Source: Syntrophaceae bacterium | Lineage (GTDB): Bacteria > Desulfobacterota > SM23-61 | Length of the DNA: 7,899 nt | Reading direction: 5' to 3' | Assembly (NCBI GenBank): GCA_003154025.1 | Contig: PMCE01000108.1 | Span: forward strand, 10,715 to 18,613 | Shown: in pieces, positions 5,478 to 7,899 of the stretch | How the letters are laid out: the number at the start of each line of letters is the position of its first letter | How positions within the stretch are numbered: position 1 is the stretch's first letter | Program-made: the position numbers and the translations under genes | Notes under the pieces: generated by a model | Database searches by the model: none | What the model saw: the letters and a program-made list of their open reading frames with translations, nothing else | What the model was told of the DNA's origin: nothing

Positions 5478-6404
5478 TTACCTGGAACCGTATTTTCTGA
5501 ATCTCTGCCCGAGGGTTCCCACGATCCCCTGCGGGAAAAAGAGAATGGTGATTACGATGATGAGGCCGTAAACCAGGAGATGGCCGTAGGGAATCTGCAG
5601 CTTCAGGAATTCGGAGACCACTCCCAGCAACACCGCGCCCACCACCGGCCCCCAGGTGGAATGCATCCCCCCCAGGAGGGCCATGGCAATGGGCAGAAGG
5701 GTGAAGTCCACGGAGAAGCTCCCCTCCGGCGAAACGAAACCGTAAATGTGGGCATAGGCGCCGCCGGTAAGTCCCTGGATGGCCGAGGTGACCATAAAGA
5801 TGAACACCAGGTATTTGAATACGTCGATGCCGCTCGACTTGGCCACGATTTCATCGTTGCGGATGGAAGTCAGGGCGAAATGAATCCGGGTGCGGCGGAA
5901 AATTTCGGAAGCGATGATGCTCACCACAGCGACGGACAGAGTCAGCCAATAAGTCTTGGTGGAATTTCCGGAGAAGATCGCCGAAGGGAGGACGGTCCCC
6001 TCCGGTCCCCCGGTCAAGTCGGGCAGATTCCGGACGATCACCCGGAAGATTTCGGCGAGAGCCAGGGTGACGATGGCGAAGTACATCCCCCGGAGCTGCA
6101 GGACCGCCACCCCGATCAGCCAGGCCAGGGCCCCGGCGATCAGGCTGCCGAGGACGATGCTGACCAGGGGATTCAATCCGGCGTTTAAATGGAGGAGCAC
6201 GGCGGCATATCCCCCTACCCCGAAAAGGCCGGCCATGCCGAAAGAGATCTGCCCCGAGCGGAGCAGCATGTCCCAGCTCAAGGCCAGGGCCATGTAGATC
6301 AGGATGATATCCATCACGTTCAGCAGGTAGACCCCGGTGTAGAAGGGTAAGGTAAAGAGGACGGCCAGGATGAGAATATAGAGGAGGGTTCTTGAATTTC
6401 TCAT
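5478..6404 (-). CDS. livM: Branched-chain amino acid-type ABC transporter permease LivM
   Basis: A 308-residue inner-membrane permease that pairs with LivH to form the import channel. Hydrophobic segments fall at about 7-45 (two), 55-73, 80-104, 107-124, 152-167, 196-216, 234-247, 250-266 and 277-297. Family motifs are WDMLLRSGQISFGMAGLFGVGGY (44-66), LRGMYFAIVTLALAEI (104-119), TGGPEG (131-136), the cytoplasmic ATPase-coupling loop IRNDEIVAKSSGID (181-194), LLGGMHSTWGPVVGAV (243-258) and FFPQGIVGTL (289-298). The start is ATG at 6404, giving a 4-nt ATGA overlap with the livH stop and a positively charged MRNSR lead before the first membrane segment. The frame is open 45 codons further upstream, but that part is a hydrophilic shadow of livH. 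It is shorter than E. coli LivM, which carries an N-terminal extension; many homologs lack it. Confidence 0.92.
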   Translation of the reverse strand: MRNSRTLLYILILAVLFTLPFYTGVYLLNVMDIILIYMALALSWDMLLRSGQISFGMAGLFGVGGYAAVLLHLNAGLNPLVSIVLGSLIAGALAWLIGVAVLQLRGMYFAIVTLALAEIFRVIVRNLPDLTGGPEGTVLPSAIFSGNSTKTYWLTLSVAVVSIIASEIFRRTRIHFALTSIRNDEIVAKSSGIDVFKYLVFIFMVTSAIQGLTGGAYAHIYGFVSPEGSFSVDFTLLPIAMALLGGMHSTWGPVVGAVLLGVVSEFLKLQIPYGHLLVYGLIIVITILFFPQGIVGTLGQRFRKYGSR

Positions 6405-7336
6405 TTCACCTGCCTCTGGCGGGAGCGGACGATAATCACGCCGACAATCAGGGCGAAGAAGAGGATGTCGGCCCACCCCGCATATCCCCGGAAGGAGAGA
6501 ACAAAGTTCTCCGCCAGCCCCAGGATCAGGCTGCACCACAGGACCCCCATGAGGTTGCCGATGCCGGCCATGGCGATCAGGCAGAAGGATTTCATGGTGA
6601 AGGGCGCCCCCACCAGGGGGAAGATGGAGTGCCGGGTCATGAAGATTGCGCCGAAGGCCCCCACCAGGGCGATGGAGAGGCTGAAGATCAGGAGATAGGT
6701 GCGGTCCACATGGATGCCCACCAATTTCGCCCCCCGGGGGTTCTGGCCCACGGCTAAAGCGGCCTGTCCCATGCTGGTCCGTTTCAAGAACAGTTGGAGC
6801 CCCACCAGCACGATCATGGCGGCGCCCACGTAAATGAATTCATAAGTGCCGAAGGTGAAGGAGCCGATGGTGGCCGACGCCGAGACATATTTCAAGGGCA
6901 ACTTGATGGGACGGGAGGTCCAAATCAGGTTGGCCATCTGTTCCAGCACCATGGCCAGGCCGAAGGTCAACAAAAGCTGGTTCAGCTCCGGGGCCCCCAA
7001 GACATACTTGATGATGGCCCGGTAGCTGGCCATCCCGATCAGGAAGAAGGCGATCAAGGCGGGCACGATGGCCACGAGCGGGTCCATTCCCACATACACG
7101 TTGAGGCAGTAGGCAAAGTACCCTCCCAGCATCATGTATTCGCCGTGAGCCAGATTGATGATCCCCACGATCCCCAGGATGAGGGCCATGGGAAGAGCGA
7201 TCACGGCATAAAGGCAGGCCCGCTGCAGACCCTCGACCAGCACATGAGGTTTCCAGAAGGCGAGGATCGCCACCAAGACGGCGGTGATGACGGCAATCTG
7301 ATAATTGCGCTGCTTTAGCTTGCTGACTAGACTCAT
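6401..7336 (-). CDS. livH: Branched-chain amino acid-type ABC transporter permease LivH
   Basis: A 311-residue inner-membrane permease, close to the family's usual length of about 300, and the first gene of the liv block. It has about eight hydrophobic segments (roughly 13-28, 38-60, 72-105 as two, 118-137, 165-184, 213-233, 250-275, 288-303). LivH hallmarks are GIVGIINLAHGEYMMLGGY (55-73), LLLTFGLAMVLEQ (121-133), and the ATPase-coupling loop KRTSMGQAALAVGQNPRGAKLVGI (185-208). The C-terminus RSRQRQVK is basic and cytoplasmic. ATG at 7336 is preceded by GGAG at 6 nt. No substrate-binding protein gene precedes it in the remaining 560 bases, which is unusual because livJ/livK-type genes often lead these operons; one may lie just outside. 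The ligand is unknown. Confidence 0.93.
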   Translation of the reverse strand: MSLVSKLKQRNYQIAVITAVLVAILAFWKPHVLVEGLQRACLYAVIALPMALILGIVGIINLAHGEYMMLGGYFAYCLNVYVGMDPLVAIVPALIAFFLIGMASYRAIIKYVLGAPELNQLLLTFGLAMVLEQMANLIWTSRPIKLPLKYVSASATIGSFTFGTYEFIYVGAAMIVLVGLQLFLKRTSMGQAALAVGQNPRGAKLVGIHVDRTYLLIFSLSIALVGAFGAIFMTRHSIFPLVGAPFTMKSFCLIAMAGIGNLMGVLWCSLILGLAENFVLSFRGYAGWADILFFALIVGVIIVRSRQRQVK

Positions 7337-7342
7337 GACCCG

Positions 7343-7346
7343 CTCC
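7343..7346 (-). promoter_or_regulatory. Shine-Dalgarno sequence GGAG of livH
   Basis: The minus strand reads TGGAGCGGGTCATG, with 6 nt between GGAG and the ATG at 7336. It supports this start for the first liv gene. A weak -10-like TATCTT lies at about 7372-7377 on the minus strand, but it has no matching -35, so I do not call a promoter. Confidence 0.65.
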
Positions 7347-7503
7347 AGTGTTCTGGACTCACCCTTCCCTCAAGATACCGTTAAGAAACGCCACCCCTCA
7401 CCGCGGAGGTTCCTGACTTGGCCTGCCAATCGCTGAAATCCCCCCTTTGCCCCGCTGATGCCTTGAAATAATCCCCTAAATCACCCCCGCCCTTCCCCTC
7501 CCC

Positions 7504-7815
7504 GAAGCTGTGAAAAAATCGAGGCGCGGGGAAATTGGGGGACCCCACCATGTCCAGGGGAGGAGAAAATTCACCCCGCCAAAAGAGGCGCTGGTTTCTC
7601 CGTTGTCCGCCCGGTACTGAACCCAGCCTGAGCCGAAGTGGGAATCCTTTTGTTTTTATCAAATTATCTCCAGGTTGCCGGCGTCGCCTGGCGGAAGTCA
7701 AGGGAATGCCTTGCGGCCCTGCATCTCCCGCCGATTTTGGCGGGGTGAATTTCCCCCTCCCCTGGACAACGGGAGAGGCCTTTCCCTCTCCCGGGTTGAA
7801 TTATTTCACAGCTTC
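7504..7815. repeat. Long imperfect inverted repeat with 81-nt arms (MITE-like element)
   Basis: Arms 7504-7584 and 7735-7815 align as reverse complements with no net gap. The inner 33 bases (7552-7584 against 7735-7767) match at 31 of 33 positions, including GTCCAGGGGAGG and AAATTCACCCCGCCAAAA. The outer 16 (7504-7519 against 7800-7815) match at 15 of 16 (GAAGCTGTGAAA). The 32 bases between them are diverged in both arms. A 150-base spacer separates the arms and has no gene. Size and architecture fit a non-autonomous transposable element or a repeat able to fold as a long hairpin. The arms share no obvious sequence with the inverted repeat at 3752-3976. I see no clear target duplication beyond C-runs on both sides. 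Confidence 0.65.
7770..7793. repeat. Hairpin, 9-bp perfect stem, within right arm of the long inverted repeat
   Basis: CGGGAGAGG (7770-7778), a 6-base loop CCTTTC, then CCTCTCCCG (7785-7793) form a perfect 9-bp stem. It lies in the diverged middle part of the right arm, so it is a local structure and not part of the arm-to-arm match. No T run follows on either strand, so it is not a typical terminator. Confidence 0.55.
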
Positions 7816-7830
7816 CCCCGTCAAGGGGGA
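7814..7830. repeat. Small GC hairpin TCCCCC-GTCAA-GGGGGA
   Basis: A 6-bp stem with a GTCAA loop lies at the outer edge of the long inverted repeat. The CCCCGTCAAGGGGGAGGG type of sequence is, to my recollection, a common intergenic repeat motif in some high-GC anaerobes. It may mark the boundary of the element or be an independent repeat. Confidence 0.45.
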
Positions 7831-7899
7831 GGGAATTGATTTCCTATTTCCAGATGTCTCCCCTCTCCCCTCGCGGGTGTATAGACGGGAGTCAAGGGT

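Larger units (their letters stand above)
7337..7899. other. Upstream spacer of the liv block; no credible gene
   Basis: These 563 bases contain no frame with a recognisable protein. The longest open frame on the minus strand (7701-7381, 106 codons) is Gly/Arg-rich, crosses the repeat and matches nothing I know. The region is full of C- or G-runs (CCCCTCCCC, GGGGGAGGG) and inverted repeats. The liv promoter should lie here or further right, but no near-consensus sigma-70 site is visible close to livH. Confidence 0.6.

Noticed and set aside
7381..7701. Minus-strand frame of 106 codons upstream of livH
   Set aside because: It spans one arm and the spacer of the inverted repeat. The composition is Gly/Arg/Phe-rich with no motif or signal peptide, so it is not a binding protein.

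Overview
The window is GC-rich. The genes that can be supported are all on the minus strand, so the cluster reads from right to left. Dense overlapping genes, a Liv-type transporter beside acyl-CoA/ketosynthase genes, and palindrome- and heptamer-rich spacers suggest a high-GC Gram-negative, perhaps Desulfobacterota or a similar anaerobic or soil lineage. That placement is an impression; the window has no rRNA or other phylogenetic marker.

Layout in transcription order. (1) 7899-7337: a spacer of about 560 bases with no credible gene. It is dominated by an imperfect inverted repeat with 81-nt arms (7504-7584 and 7735-7815). (2) 7336-4049: a tightly packed livH-livM-livG-livF block, encoding two permeases and two ATPases of a branched-chain amino acid-type (HAAT family) ABC importer. 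Junctions are a 4-nt overlap, an 11-nt gap and a 1-nt overlap. No substrate-binding protein gene is visible. (3) 4048-3546: a spacer of about 500 bases holding a second imperfect inverted repeat (3752-3976), a perfect 20-bp palindrome near its middle, and a period-7 repeat close to the next gene. (4) 3545-1: a FabH-like (KAS III/thiolase fold) gene, an AMP-forming acyl-CoA ligase abutting it with no gap, a 72-nt spacer with a second period-7 repeat, then a second FabH-like gene that runs off the left edge.

A reasonable joint reading is that the importer brings in a small carboxylate or amino acid-like compound, the ligase activates a carboxylic acid as its CoA thioester, and the two FabH-like proteins carry out or support a Claisen-type condensation or cleavage of acyl thioesters. 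The substrate cannot be named from the sequence. The most interesting signal is that the two FabH-like proteins are clear paralogs (46 of 95 identical residues in a hand-aligned central block), yet only one keeps the nucleophilic cysteine (Cys118). The other has glycine there (Gly119). This recalls heterodimeric systems such as PqsB/PqsC or the KS/chain-length-factor pairs, where one subunit is catalytically dead.
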